From the NCBI RefSeq assembly GCF_000002425.4, contig NC_037267.1, positions 11,299,334 through 11,363,333 on the forward strand: 64,000 nt of DNA, read 5' to 3'. The DNA comes from Physcomitrium patens. Lineage: Eukaryota > Streptophyta > Bryopsida > Funariales > Funariaceae. Positions 1 through 11,150 of the stretch are shown here, one piece after another. Every line of letters starts with the position of its first letter. The stretch's first letter is position 1. Position numbers and translations under genes: made by a program. Below the pieces are notes generated by a model that saw nothing but the letters and a program-made list of their open reading frames with translations, was not told the DNA's origin and made no database searches.

Positions 1-597
1 TATATTCACATATTTTATAAATATATATTCACATATTTAATAAATATATATTCACATATTTTATAAATATATATTCACATATTTTATAAATATATATTCA
101 CATATTTTATAAATATATATTCACATATTTTATAAATATATATTCAAATATTTTATAAATATATATTCACATATTTTATAAATATATATTCACATATTTT
201 ATAAATATACATTCACATATTTTATAAATATACATTCACATATTTTATAAATATACATTCACATATTTTATAAATATACATTCACATATTTTATAAATAT
301 ACATTCACATATTTTATAAATATACATTCACATATTTGATAAATATACATTCACATATTTTATAAATATAGATTCACATATTTGATAAATATAGATTCAC
401 ATATTTTATAAATATACATTCACATATTTTTATAAATATACATTCACATATTTTATAAATATGTATTCACATATTTTATAAATATGTATTCACATATTTT
501 ATAAATATGTATTCACATATTTTATAAATATGTATTCACATATTTTATAAATATGTATTTTATAAATATATATTTACATATTTAATAAATATATTTT
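1..597. repeat. 23-bp AT-rich tandem satellite, about 25 copies
   Basis: The unit TTCACATATTTTATAAATATA plus two bases repeats head to tail every 23 bp (units begin at 5 and 28, for example) and runs off the left edge of the window. The last units near 545-597 are degenerate. The three bases before TTC change in blocks: TAT in the first units to about 200, TAC to about 350, TAG for two units, TAC for two, then TGT for about five. A TTTGAT variant of the core occurs in two nearby units. This is a satellite-like array. Bases 598-824 after it are plain AT-rich DNA with no feature I can see. Confidence 0.95.
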
Positions 598-824
598 AAA
601 CTAAAAAGTATCACTATATAAAATAAAATATAAAATTTTAAAATTTTACATGATATATATTATATTATAATATTAATATAATGTTTATTTATTTATATTA
701 TTTTAAAAAATATATATATAAACATATAATTATTATTAACAATTTTTAATGATATAGATTAATATTAATTTATTGTAGTTTTATAATTTTATATAAGAAA
801 GATTGTTATTATTTAATAATACAT

Positions 825-1259
825 ATACTAAGTATGTCCTTTATAGATGTCTATAAGTAATTGGTAGATTAGAAACTTGGCCAATAAATTAGCCACGTGT
901 TGCACGAGTTAAGAGCTTATAGAACAAACTAAATATAAGGCGTAAATATAAGAAACTTATCTTATAATTTAGACAAGTATCTTGCAAATTGGACACGTGT
1001 TGGATATCCTATAGAATGTTGTCACCCAACTCTTAAGAAGATAGTATATGTAGAGGTAAGAACAAAGCTTAATTAATAATTTCTCAACTCTTTTCTCACT
1101 TCTAGTCTAGTTTCAAGAGTTTCTAGATTTCTAGTCTTTGATAATAGCCATTCCAATTTCTTCTTGAATATATATACTTTCTTATTATCATTTTGTCATC
1201 TTTCTTTGATACTTATCTTATTTATTTATATATCTTCTTTTGGATTCTTATCCTTGATA
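825..1259 (+). repeat. 5' LTR of chromovirus C4, 5'-truncated
   Basis: This stretch matches, base for base with scattered changes, the same-strand LTR at 42958-43460 and the reverse complement of the C2 LTRs (29730-30290 and 38147-38707). Shared blocks include the GCCAC..TTGCACG segment and GATAATAGCCATTCCAATTTC. It ends CCTTGATA, then GATTGATAAA, just as the C2 LTR ends CTTGACA followed by GATTGACAAG. The 5' end is not clear; similarity fades before about 825. Confidence 0.75.
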
Positions 1260-2580
1260 GATTGATAAAAAAACTAATTCATTGTTTATATCTTATTTTT
1301 AGAATCAAATAGATTATATTACTTTTATTATTATATTTTGAAGGTTGTGGACTATCCATCTTTAAATTAATATATATATTTTTTTCTAATAATTGAATTT
1401 TTTTTTAAAGATGTTGGATCATCTTTTTTTGTAGAAATTTCTAATTAATATCAAAGGTTTTAAATTATCCTTTATTATTTGATTTTTGAATTTATTAAGT
1501 TTGAAATGGAAGTAATAATCATGGATGATATACTTGATAAAAGTGAAAATAGATTCACAACTATTGTAGATCTTCATAAGCTTATGAATACTCTTAAGGT
1601 GGAAATCTCGCACATCACCAATGTCAACCACAAAAGTACCATTCCTATGCCTATAGAAGAAATCTATAGTCTACTCCAAGAAGTTATACACTTGAAGAAA
1701 GCAAATAAATGGAGTTTTCAACCAAATCCATGAAGTCTTGCTTCTACAAGCATGAGGGAGGTAAAGATTAGTATGTCAAAGAAGTTAGATGGAACAACAT
1801 CAAAATTTTGAAGTTATTTGCAATAAATCAAGCTCTATTTAAGGTTATATTCTTTCTAATATCTTAATGGATTTACTCAACTTGGATTTATAGACACACT
1901 TCTATCTAGAAGTGCTCTCTTTTGGTTTGTTTCTTTCATGAAAAATGATCCACGACTCTTTTATGATTTGAATTCATTCTTAGAAGTGTTTTTAGCCTCA
2001 TTTGAAAAGAGTAATAAAAAAAAATAAAAGAGACCAAACTCTTATCTTTACTATGAGGATTGTAATTAGCCACCATATATATTGCTAAATTCCAAAAATT
2101 TTATTTGTGATGTGGATTGGAATGACAAAATCTTTATTAATTAGTTTTAATATGAATTAAAAGATAATGTCAAAGATTTTTTTATTGAAAATATTAAAAT
2201 AATTTTTTAAAAATAATTTATTATTTAAGCCATTGTATACAAAAATTAACTATTTGAAAGTCATTAAGAACAAAAAATTGATTGAAGGAGAATAAGTCAA
2301 GTAATGATAGCTATTCTTAAGTTTTAAGAAACTTATTTATTAAAGTCAAAATCAATATAAATTAATATGGTACGTTTCAAACCTCTCATTGAATAAAAAA
2401 AGAATTAATATCATTAAGAAGATTTCTTCTTATATTATGGAGAAACTAAACAGACTACTCAACATTATCTAAAGAAGCAATACAATTTCACGATAAAGTT
2501 CACAATTGCCAAAGAAGCCAATATGTCAAAGACAAGAGGTCAATGAAAGCAAAAAAACAAGTGAAACTTTTTTAAAGGAA
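1260..2580 (+). pseudogene. leader and gag remnant of chromovirus C4
   Basis: A leader of about 240 bp is followed by an open stretch at 1479-1733 and then broken frames. After a stop comes a KKLDGTTSKF segment near 1777, matching KFDGTYSKF in C1 gag and KFDGTRSKF in C2 gag. Further on is a Gag-core-like stretch (LFWFVSFMKNDPRLFYDLNS) near 1915-1975. Multiple stops make it non-functional. The remnant ends where a minus-strand LTR piece of C3 begins, so protease and pol are missing. Confidence 0.7.
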
Positions 2581-2775
2581 TATAATAAAATAAAAATAAT
2601 AAAATATGTATATTATAAGAAAACTAGAATAGCTATTGCCAAAAGATAAGAAAACTATAGATTCTTGAAAGTAAACCAGAAGCAAGAATGGAGTTCACAA
2701 GAGTGAAGAAGGCTTTACTCTTACTTCTATATATACTATTTACTTGAAAGCTATATAGCAACATTATTGTGATGC
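2581..2775 (-). repeat. fragment of the 3' LTR of chromovirus C3
   Basis: The segment containing CTAGAATAGCTATTGCCAAA followed by AGAGTGAAGAAGGC and TATATATACTATTTACT matches the C2 LTR at about 29830-29980 in the same plus-strand reading, so it is a minus-strand LTR. It is cut short at about 2775, where unrelated sequence begins. Its position beside the C3 3' region (3471-3760) makes it the C3 3' LTR. Confidence 0.7.
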
Positions 2776-3470
2776 ACTTAGTTTAAGTGCATCAAAATTA
2801 TTTCAAAGATAATTAATTTTACTTATTAGATGAAGAACATAATGCTAATATATTTATAAATTTGAATTTGATTTCAAATAAGAGGTTGTTGGCTTGAATG
2901 TATTATTTGAGCTTGAGGGTATTGTCTTTTAGGATAGATATTTCAACTATATAGTAGTTCAAGGTAGGTATTGAGAGAAGGTTAGAGTAGCAGTTTTGGA
3001 ATCAAATAAGATATTGTCTTTATTTATTTTTGGAAGGAGAGATTCAACACTAGTTTGGAGTTTACTATGCCACTTCTTGTATTTTTATTTTTTTTGTATT
3101 GATATTTAGAAAGAAGCTAGATCTAGCTGTGAGCTTTGTAACAAGCTATAGCATGTAAGAAATAGAATCGTGAGGAAGGAGATTCAAGTAAATTTGTAGG
3201 AAAGGAGTTGCTGGAATTTTTGAGAAGGGAGATTCAATATTGGTTCAAAATTTTCTATGCTTCTTCTTATATTTTTATCTTCTTTTATTGATATTTAAAA
3301 AGAAGCTAGATCTAATTGCAAACTTTTTAAAAATCCCTAGCATGTAAAAAATGGAATTGTAACAAGGAAAATTTAGGCAAATATGTGAGAGGAAATTGCT
3401 GGAATTTTTGAACAATGAATTTTAAAATTACTTTGAACTTTTTTATGCCATTTATTGGATTTATTTATTT
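2776..3470. repeat. unidentified insert with a 190-bp tandem duplication
   Basis: This DNA interrupts C3 between its LTR piece and its 3' region. Inside it a unit of about 190 bp starting GAGATTCAA is repeated: copy one starts at 3039, copy two at 3229, and a partial third begins near 3415. Shared landmarks are AAGAAGCTAGATCTA and TTGCTGGAATTTTTGA. I see no coding sequence and cannot assign it to a family. Confidence 0.7.
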
Positions 3471-3760
3471 ATTTTTATTCTCAATGAGATAAACTTTGCA
3501 TAGATTGGTCCTCTTAGCTATCAATAATGTTCTATTTCAAGTTAGAAAGACTACCTTGATATTCGATCATTATTGAGACCTTTGTAACTTCCTTCAAACA
3601 AAATATTTGTAATACCATCAAGAGTTGTTTCTACCTCCAATAAAATCACCAAACCTTGAGACTCCTTTCCAAAGTTATGATACCAAATCTATTGTATCTT
3701 GCCATCTATTTGACGAAGAACCATAAAAAAATTATATATTATTGAATAAAAATGATATAT
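3471..3760 (-). pseudogene. 3' conserved segment of chromovirus C3
   Basis: Read on the minus strand this matches the C2 tail at 30335-30690 at the protein level. C3 gives IWYHNFGKESQGLVIL and DGITNILFEGSYKGLNND where C2 gives VWYHDLGRDSRCLVIL and DGVSNILFEESYEGLNND. At least one in-frame stop is present. In C3 it abuts an RNase H fragment directly at about 3760, so integrase and chromodomain have been deleted. Confidence 0.65.
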
Positions 3761-3941
3761 CATTTCTTTGATGCAAAGTAAGATTATTCAAAGAATGTAT
3801 CTAACAAACCTTGTTGTTTTCTTAATCAATAAGTGATCTTGAATTCAAATCTCAATAAGGACATGCTCTAGCAGACTTGGCAATGATTCAAAATGGGTAC
3901 TAATATAAAATACTTAAGATTTTTGTAATTTGTATATGCAG
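3761..3941 (-). pseudogene. RNase H/connection fragment of chromovirus C3, left half
   Basis: Plus-strand sequence here (CTTGAATTCAAATCTC, GACATGCTC, ACATAAAATACT-like blocks) matches C2 at about 34980-35157, where the minus strand encodes the RNase H end and the start of the connection. The reading stops at the LTR F insertion at 3942 and resumes at 23456. Comparison with C2 puts the interruption inside a CCGT (minus-strand) codon pair. Confidence 0.7.
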
Positions 3942-4177
3942 TGTTATGATGTAATAAAAATTATGAATGAAAGAGAGAAAAAAAATATTATATAATAAAA
4001 AAACTTATTTTAAAATATAATAATAAATTATCTTATAAATATAGATAATAATAAAAAAGATAATAAAACTAAAAAGTGCTAATTCTATCTTTTTGTATAA
4101 TAGGCTTTTATTAATTTTAGGACCATAAATAAAATAAAATAAAATAGATTAAAAAATCAAATGATGTGGGCATTTGT
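3942..4177 (+). repeat. family B LTR F, left part
   Basis: It begins TGTTATGATGTAATA, the counterpart of the family B LTR start TGTCGTGTTGTAACA and of the reverse complement of the LTR E end (41998). It continues with a block like GGACCATAAATAAA, then is split at 4177 by chromovirus C1. The rest of this LTR is at 22143-23451. Flanking bases are GCAG (3938-3941) on the left and ATGA (23452-23455) on the right. Confidence 0.75.
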
Positions 4178-4619
4178 TGTCACGGATAAATAACTAAAGA
4201 AGATTTGAGAAGGTTCTAAGAGATTCTAGAAGGTTCTCAAAAGATTTTTATAGATCCTAAAAGATTCCAAAAGATTCTAATAGATTGTAAGAAGGTTTTA
4301 GAAGCTTCCAGTAGATTCTAAGAAAATTCTAGAAGGTCATAGGAGATCTTAGAAGGTTCTATGAAGCTTTAGATGATTTAGGAAGTTGCCAAAGAAGGAT
4401 CTTAGGCTTGCTTTGTTCCCAAGCCTAATAAAAACTTTTCAAAAAGCTTCCTAGGACCTAATATATATAGAAGTCAAGGTTGATGAGATTCTCAATCTTG
4501 ACAACTCACTTCTTGTGGTTTAGCAAAGATCATTTTATCTTGTATTCAATTATTATTCTAATGTCGAGCTAACTCCATTTCTTGATATTGAATCCTTGTC
4601 TTGTATATGGTTCCTAGCA
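4178..4619 (+). repeat. 5' LTR of C1 (442 bp)
   Basis: Begins TGTCACGGATAAATAAC and ends TTCCTAGCA. It pairs with 21625-22137 (513 bp), the difference being extra copies of an AGATTCCAAA / TCTAGTATGTTCT short repeat in the 3' copy. A TATATATA box lies at 4462-4469 and a predicted transcription start AATCTTGACAA at 4494-4504, 32 bp downstream. Confidence 0.9.
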
Positions 4620-4632
4620 GTTTATCAAGACT
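4494..4632 (+). promoter_or_regulatory. candidate self-primer and primer-binding site of C1
   Basis: The sequence 2 nt after the LTR end is TTATCAAGACT (4622-4632). Its reverse complement AGTCTTGATAA differs at two positions, both C-to-T, from AGTCTCGACAA, the predicted RNA start in the C1 3' LTR (22012-22022, 32 bp after TATATATA). The 5' LTR copy at 4494-4504 is AATCTTGACAA. There is no TGG-type tRNA site here. This fits the fold-back priming known for Tf1/sushi-type Ty3 elements, with later decay. Confidence 0.55.
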
Positions 4633-4795
4633 AGTATAAAAGAATATTAAAAGCTTAGTCTTTCTTGATAAAGAGTAGATCATCTCTCTTCTTGGAAGTA
4701 TTATAGTATTCTAGAGGTTGTGAATTATCCTCCTTTAAATTAATATTGTTCTTTTTTTTATTATTCTTTTGATTTTTTTTTATACGATAGATTAC

Positions 4796-4828
<33 letters not shown>

Positions 4829-4854
4829 CAGTGCATGTGTTTCTCTGATTTTCT

Positions 4855-5652
4855 ATGGCAGAAGGTGGAAAAGTCAATATGAGAGATTCTAAAGAGATCA
4901 AATTAGATTCTATTATTAATGCTTTTGAAGTATTGAGGATTATGATAGAGACTTTGTCAAAGCAGAATAAAGAATTATATATGACCATACATAATATTCA
5001 AAGAGCTAGAATGCCTCAACCACTACATCAAATGGCAATAGAGGTTCCAATTTTTCAAACGACTATGCCTATTTCAACAAACATGGGAGGTGCATCCACT
5101 CAAGATAATGATCTGAAAACAATAAGAATAAAAGAATCAAGGATCAAACTTCTGAAAAAGTTCGATGGCACCTACTCAAAATTTTGTGGCTTTATAAAGT
5201 AAGTATGACTAATTACCTTACTTCAATTTCAACGATATTCCTTTGAAGTATCTTGTATTAGTTTGATTAGAACCTTGCTCTTAGGTCCAACTTTATCTTT
5301 GTTCACTTAATTATTTGAAATTTTTTTCCCTATATTGTAAAATTTTGAAATTTTTTTGGCAACGTTTGTGGAAGCATTTGGTGACCTTGGTAAAGTTCAT
5401 TCTTCATCAACTAAAATTCAAAGCCTTTGATGAGAAACGTATTTTACATTAACATATGCCTTAGATTTTTGACAATTAGCATGTGATATAAATTAGGAAG
5501 AAGATGTGTTGATGAGCCAATTTCATTGGAGATTAAGAGATGCCATCAAAGACTTATTGTTATCTATGCCAGATCCTCTAATACTCAATGAAGCCATTAG
5601 TCAAGCTGTGAAGTGCAATAATCATTTATTTCAATGACAACAAGATAAGCAT
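4855..5652 (+). pseudogene. C1 gag, 5' part
   Basis: An open frame of 115 codons starts at 4855 after a run of 32 T (4797-4828). It contains KKFDGTYSKF, matching KFDGTRSKF in C2 gag, and then meets stops. A second recognisable stretch near 5510-5635 reads SQFHWRLRDAIKDLLLS, typical of the Gag capsid core, followed by CNNHLFQ. The frame is cut by LTR D at 5653 and resumes at 7372. Gag would form the virus-like particle; this copy cannot. Confidence 0.75.
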
Positions 5653-7371
5653 TGTCATATTACGTGGCATTTTACTTGAGAATGCACAAGGCACCTAGTT
5701 GTGGAAGATAAAGGAAAAATTGCAACAACAAATAACTAGTAACAATAAATGCTTGGTAATAATAAGTAGTAGGAACAACCAACAATCAATAACAGTGATC
5801 AATAACCAATAGTAGTAGCCAATAACTAGTAATAGTAGCTAATAATTAGTAGCGGTAACAAAAAATCAATAGCAGTAATCAATATCTAGTAGCAGTAGCC
5901 AATAACCAATAGCAGTAACCAATATCCGATAGTAGTAGCTAATTTTGAGTAGCAATAACTAATATCCAGTAGCAATATTCAATATCCAATATCGATAACT
6001 AATATCCAGTAGTAATATCTAATATTGATAACTAATATCTAGTAGCAACATCCAAAAACCAATAGCAATAACCAATATTCAGTAGCAGTAGCTTATAACT
6101 AATATCAAAATTTGATATCCAATAGCAATAACCAATATCCAATATTGATAACCAATATCCAGTAGTAATATCCAATATTCAATATCGATAATCAATATCT
6201 AGTAGCAATAACCAATATCTACTAATAAAACCCAATATCTAGTAGCAATGACCAATATCCACTAATAAAATCCAATATCTAGTAGCAACAACTAATATTC
6301 AATAGCAATGACCAATATCCAATAGCAATGACCAATATTCAGTAGTAATAACCAATATTCTTCAAATTTACAAAATTTTAGTACTCAAATTCTTTTAATT
6401 CAATTATTGGATTGAGCTCAAAATTTTTGAGGAGCAAGATAATATTCTTAACTTTAAATGGATGTTAATTACAAAAATGTGCTTGGATGTTGGTCGGTCT
6501 TCTTCTTCTATCTGAATGTAAAATTTTCGGCGCCAATTTCTTCTTATCAAACTATTCAATCAATCTCAAAATTCTCACATACGAAGGAAACAAGTCTACT
6601 ATCCAAACATATAACTTGTACTATAATCCAACTAGTAGATTATAAGAAATCTTAAAACCCTCACTGAACCTAAGATTCTACTTTCTGAGATCTTCACTCA
6701 CTTAATCCTCAATAATCCTTAATTCAACTGTTAGATCTAGCTAAAATTCACAATTCATATTAAACATAATTATAACCATTAAACCACAAAATTTCACCCA
6801 TAAATCTATCATAAAACTCTTGAAATTGTCCAAAACAACAATCTTATTTTATTTCACAAAATCCAAGTCATTTGAAAAAAACTTGACTTTGTAAAGCTCT
6901 AACAAAGTCATTACAAATCTCTTTTACATAAAAACAATGCTTATAAAAATCTTATCTAGTCTGCTATCAAATCCTACTCTCCAAACTACCAAAAGAATCC
7001 CAAAGTTGCCGTAGGTGCTCGATTTTGTACCTTGGGATCTGATTTCGACCTAGGTTGATAACTCACTGTCTTCAAGTATCAAATTCTATCTTTTTGACTT
7101 AATTTTTATTAAAATCAACTCCTGACTTCTTTTTATAAATGTTCATATTCTTTATTTTTTTTAATCTACTTTATTTGCTTTATTTATGGTCTAACAAAGT
7201 AAATAGAAGGCCATTTTATAAAAAGTAATATTGATATCTTTTAATTTTACTACCCTTTTTGACTATTATTTATATTTCTACAATAATTTTCTCTAATACT
7301 TTGAACTAAGATCTCCTATATTATAATAATTTCTACAATCTTTCACCTATTAGTTGTATTAAATCACAACA
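5653..7371 (-). repeat. family B LTR D, single LTR in C1 gag (1719 bp)
   Basis: Begins TGTCATATTACGTGG, the reverse complement of the B1 LTR end (CACGTAATACGACA), and ends AAATCACAACA, the reverse complement of the family B LTR start. No internal region is present, so it looks like a solo LTR. Flanks are GCAT (5649-5652) and ATGT (7372-7375). It is longer than the 1298-bp B1 LTR mainly because of the 20-bp minisatellite at 5720-6360. Bases 6460-7371 match LTR E at 26641-26846 plus 41331-41998. Confidence 0.85.
5720..6360. repeat. 20-bp minisatellite inside LTR D
   Basis: Imperfect head-to-tail units such as AATAGCAATGACCAATATCC, each about 20 bp, with variants AGTAGTAATAACCAATATTC. There are around 30 units and homogenisation is loose. 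Because 20 is not a multiple of three the array has no continuous reading frame. It sits inside the LTR, not in gag. Confidence 0.85.
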
Positions 7372-7620
7372 ATGTTCTTTAATTATGCCACATGTATACA
7401 CCAATTATTCTACAACTTCTTCACCATCAAATTCTAATGAACATTTGAAAAGAAAAGATATACAGATTGATGCAATTTGCTTCAAACTTCATTTTGGGCA
7501 AGAAAAAAAGCATCAAAGAGAACTTAATCTATGCTTATATTGTGAAAAATTTGACCACAAGGTTAATAATTGTTTAGAAAAATGCCAACATATATATTGA
7601 ATAAAAAATGCAGCCACATA
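7372..7620 (+). pseudogene. C1 gag, CCHC zinc-knuckle part
   Basis: An open frame at 7385-7600 contains LCLYCEKFDHKVNNC, a CCHC-type knuckle with one cysteine replaced, preceded by a basic stretch. This is the nucleocapsid end of Gag after the LTR D interruption. The aligned C2 segment on the minus strand near 37040-37110 is RLYLYCGEPKYTAQHC. Confidence 0.7.
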
Positions 7621-7779
7621 ATCAAAAGCTTTGCAAGAAAATAAAGACGTCTAGCCAGAGTAAAAACCATGCAGCTAGATTCTTCACTATTATGAACCAA
7701 AAAAGGTCTTGTATTCTCTATGAGCCCTTTTCGTTGTTTTACTATACATATATAGTTAGGAGTCACAAAACTAGAGTGT

Positions 7780-8028
7780 CATGCATTACTTGATTTGGTA
7801 GCCTTTGTATGTTTTATTCATAAAGAATTTTTTAGATGACACAAAATCTATATGGTCAAAAAATCCAAAGTCGTACATGTAGAAGTAATAGATGGTAGAG
7901 TTTTATCCTTTGAAGATGTCACTTATGAAACAATTCTATTAGAAATAATCTTTGATAACTATAGTAGCCAAGTAGTATTCAACGTCATTAAATCACCATT
8001 AAGTCCAGTCATTTTAAGACTCTCACAG
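7780..8028 (+). pseudogene. C1 aspartic protease, first part
   Basis: The frame reads ALLDLVAF around 7785-7810 where an active retropepsin would have D-S/T-G-A; the aligned C2 reads DLGA. It continues into a 7852-8028 stretch, VEVIDGRVLSFEDVTYETI then VVFNVIKSPLSPVIL, matching the C2 protease (36702 downward). It is cut by LTR C at 8029 and continues SWLE-like at 9279. A stop between the two parts and the missing active-site residues make it inactive. Confidence 0.7.
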
Positions 8029-9278
8029 TATTGGGGTAGAGAGAGTTTGCCTCAAAAAAGCGTTGAGCTACTGGTTGTCACTAAATACTCAATCAAGTCT
8101 AAGATTATAAAGTACCAAGTTTATATATATAATATTTTCTCTTTTAGGGCAATTACAACAATACATGAGCCCAAGTACCAAAAAAACATCCAAATGTATG
8201 ATAAAGTATCTTAAAACCTTATAGATCCTTATGAGAAATGTTATCCAAACTTCAACAGCTCATATCTCATATTTTGACTATCCAAAAAATCTAAAATTTT
8301 ACATAAAGTACAGATATACTTTCAAAAACTATCATAAAAAAATTTAATTGCAAATTCATTATGGATCTTGAGATATCACCAAAACTCTAATAGTAGCTTT
8401 AAACCCTAGCTTACATATACCTACGTGCTAATTTCTTCATATCTCACAAAATAAGTACTCATATACTATAAAAATTTGATCTATAGCTTTTTAAGTTAAT
8501 AACTCACACTTATAGAAATTTTGAGCCAAAAATTCGTCTAAAAACTCAAGATATGGCTCCAACCATTACTATCAACAAAATGACTCACTTATTGCCTTTG
8601 AATTACATGTGCTATCTTCAATACTCTATAACGCCTTCATTTAGACGTAGAATTTATCAAACAATATATGTAAAGTGTAGTCAAGAAAGTATTCTCTCCA
8701 ACTCCAATTGCCGATCTTTCATTGCTCTTCATACGCATATGTTATGCTTCAAAGAGTGATAGTAGATACAAATTTGACACCTTAACTTTGAACACCTATA
8801 TCTCCTTCACAAAACTCAAAATCACACAAACTCTTCAACTAAATTATATCCAAAATCTTGAACTTCTTGATCCTAGACTCTAAAGCTCGAATGACATCAA
8901 AAGAGAAACCCTAATCTCTAATAAGGCCTCGGGTAGCCTCTTTGAAGGCCATTGGACATGACATTTGACCAATAGGGATGAAGGTCTTCACCCCTTGCCT
9001 TCATTCAACCATACCTTGCTTTCATCCTTCCTAATAATCCTTTTAATAGTTTAGACTTTCATCCTTTAAACTCCAATCTTTTCTTCAGCTTTATACTAAA
9101 TATCTAAATCATACATAATATAAACACTATAATCAAAATAGATAAGTCTGTAAATAAATTTTCTTATATCAATTCTCTTTAAATTTATTTACTAACCAGT
9201 CTAATCTACATCAAGACTTACAAATATATTATATGTCTTAATTAATTTTTATATATTATAAGCAATTACAATATGACA
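8029..9278 (-). repeat. family B LTR C, single LTR in C1 protease (1250 bp)
   Basis: Reverse complement of LTR B (32657-33907) over most of its length. The start TATTGGGGTAGAGAGAG matches the LTR B end reversed (TGTCGAGGTAGAGAGAG), and the end AGCAATTACAATATGACA matches the LTR B start reversed. Flanks are ACAG (8025-8028) and ATGG (9279-9282). No internal domain is present. Confidence 0.85.
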
Positions 9279-9848
9279 ATGGCTTGAAAAATACAATTGA
9301 CAAATAGATTGGGTATCATGAAAGTTAGAATTTCTTCTAATAGATCATAGAACCTCCATATCTATGAAAAAGCTTTTAATACTTGTCAAGCCAAAATTTA
9401 AATAATATTTATTTATTAAAATTAGAATATTTATAAAGATGGCTAAATAAGACACTATATTTGCTGTCTACGCAAATCTATGATCAAAATCTGTGATTGC
9501 TACAACAATAATTCCAGAAGCATATGAAGATTTTATAGATATATTTGAATAAAAAAATACAGACATCTTACTAAAGCATCGTTCTTATGATTGTATGATT
9601 GACCTTTAAGAAGGTATTCAACCACCATTTGGATCCATCTACAATTTATTCCAAAATGAGCTTGTAATTTTAAAAAAATACATTGAAAAAAATCTGGTTA
9701 AAAATTTTATTCGACATTCCAAGTCGCCAACTAGTGCTGTGATATTATTTATAAAGAAGAAAGATGGATCTTTACAGATGTGTGTCAATTATCGTGGTCT
9801 TAATAAAATCATGATAAAGAATCAATATCCATTTCTATTGATATCCGG
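9279..9848 (+). pseudogene. C1 protease end and N-terminal reverse transcriptase
   Basis: After LTR C the host frame resumes with a W-L-E-K-Y-N segment and Q-I-D-W, as in C2. Further on, 9650-9848 encodes the start of RT with KKKDGSLQMCVNYRGLNK near 9760-9810, the fingers region of Ty3-type RT. It is interrupted at 9849 by B1 within a codon context LLIS-G, and resumes at 18427. Confidence 0.75.
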
Positions 9849-11146
9849 TGTCGTGTTGTAACACGAGTATACTGTGAAAATAAAAAGAAAGGGGAATTTT
9901 ATTAATATTCAGTTACCTCGAATATTGGGAGCATCAACCAACTCTAGTACAAATACTGAGTGGTCAGGTTCAGTCACTCCGTTACAGTCAGCCGAGGCAT
10001 ACTGAAATGCTCCATTTGATTCCAATAACGGGAGTCAGCAAGAAGAGAAGGACCAATTCACACGACGGGTTCGAGGAGCCAATTGGATCCAATTTCGATA
10101 ATCCAATCCGGGTCTTCTTATCCAATATGAGACCTGAATTGGCCGGTCAACCCAATGCAGTCTAATTACGGGAAATCCAGGTCTTACTACGGGTCTTAGC
10201 CAATTTGACGCGAGGACCAATTTGACCCAATTACGGGAACATCTAGGTTACTACGGGCATCTTTCCCAATATAGGACCTGAATTGGTCGGGCAACTCAAT
10301 GTGGTCCCGATTACGGGGTTCGATTCTGTTTCAAGCTGTCCTGTTCTCTGTGCCGTTTCAGGGAATGTTGTTTTCAGTAAATGGATTTCTTAAAGGTAAA
10401 AACGGAGGAGAAAGCTTGACGGCAAGAGCCAATTTCGGATCCAAGCTTGAGGTGGGAGCCAATTCCGGATCTAAGACGGAAGATTGAAGAAATTCAGAGG
10501 ATAAGGTTAGGGGGGAATCGGGGGGGAGCTAGTTTTCAAGCTTTGCAAGGTTACCAGTTCGGTTTTCATTGGAGGTTTTTGAAGATCAAGGGAATTAGAG
10601 AGAGGAGCTTCATGCTTTGGGTCGGGGAAGGAAAGACATAGAATTTGAATTTTTCTTCTTCGTAGAGTTTTGGGAAGACTGAGGCAATCGCTGCTGAAGT
10701 CAGTGTTGTAATGGTGAATCGGGATTTTTAAATGAAGTGGGTTTGAATACTCTTGACTGTTTTGTAAAATCGAGTTACGTCTGTGATTGAAGGATTAAAG
10801 GGGTGTCTATAGGATTGAGTATGCGGAGTGAATGAAATTTATTGGGTTAATCTAACAGGACAGTCAGTGGATACAAGATCGTAAGTACAAAGGGGTATTG
10901 AAGATTAACAGTTTGGGTTGTTCGGGGTTCTCTGTAACGTCTAGAGACCTATCGGCTGGGGTAAAAAAAAAAGACTTCGACAAGCAGTCGAAGAGCATCC
11001 GTATAGATTTACGGTACATTGTTGCAGTCGTTTATATTCCAGCAGTCAAAAACTGATAGACTGCTTGACTATCGACGAATCTCCATACTACCTTCTACAG
11101 CCAGACGCCTGGCGCGTTCTCGAGCAGGAAAGCACGTAATACGACA
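9849..11146 (+). repeat. 5' LTR of B1 (1298 bp)
   Basis: Starts TGTCGTGTTGTAACACG and ends GTAATACGACA. Two short open stretches at 10299-10641 recur in the 3' LTR and are not genes. The LTR contains several copies of words such as CCAATTTGAC, GGAGCCAATT and TTACGGG, giving it internal short-repeat texture. Confidence 0.95.
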
Positions 11147-11150
11147 TAAG

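Noticed and set aside
1..597. 23-bp array as telomeric or CRISPR repeat
   Set aside because: The unit is not a telomere motif, has no spacers and is a simple AT-rich satellite.
5720..6360. Regular 20-bp repeats that could suggest a CRISPR array
   Set aside because: Units are contiguous and degenerate with no unique spacers, inside a plant LTR.
10299..10641. Two short open frames in the B1 5' LTR
   Set aside because: They recur almost unchanged at 17579-17921 in the 3' LTR simply because LTRs are duplicates; no codon bias or domain supports a protein.
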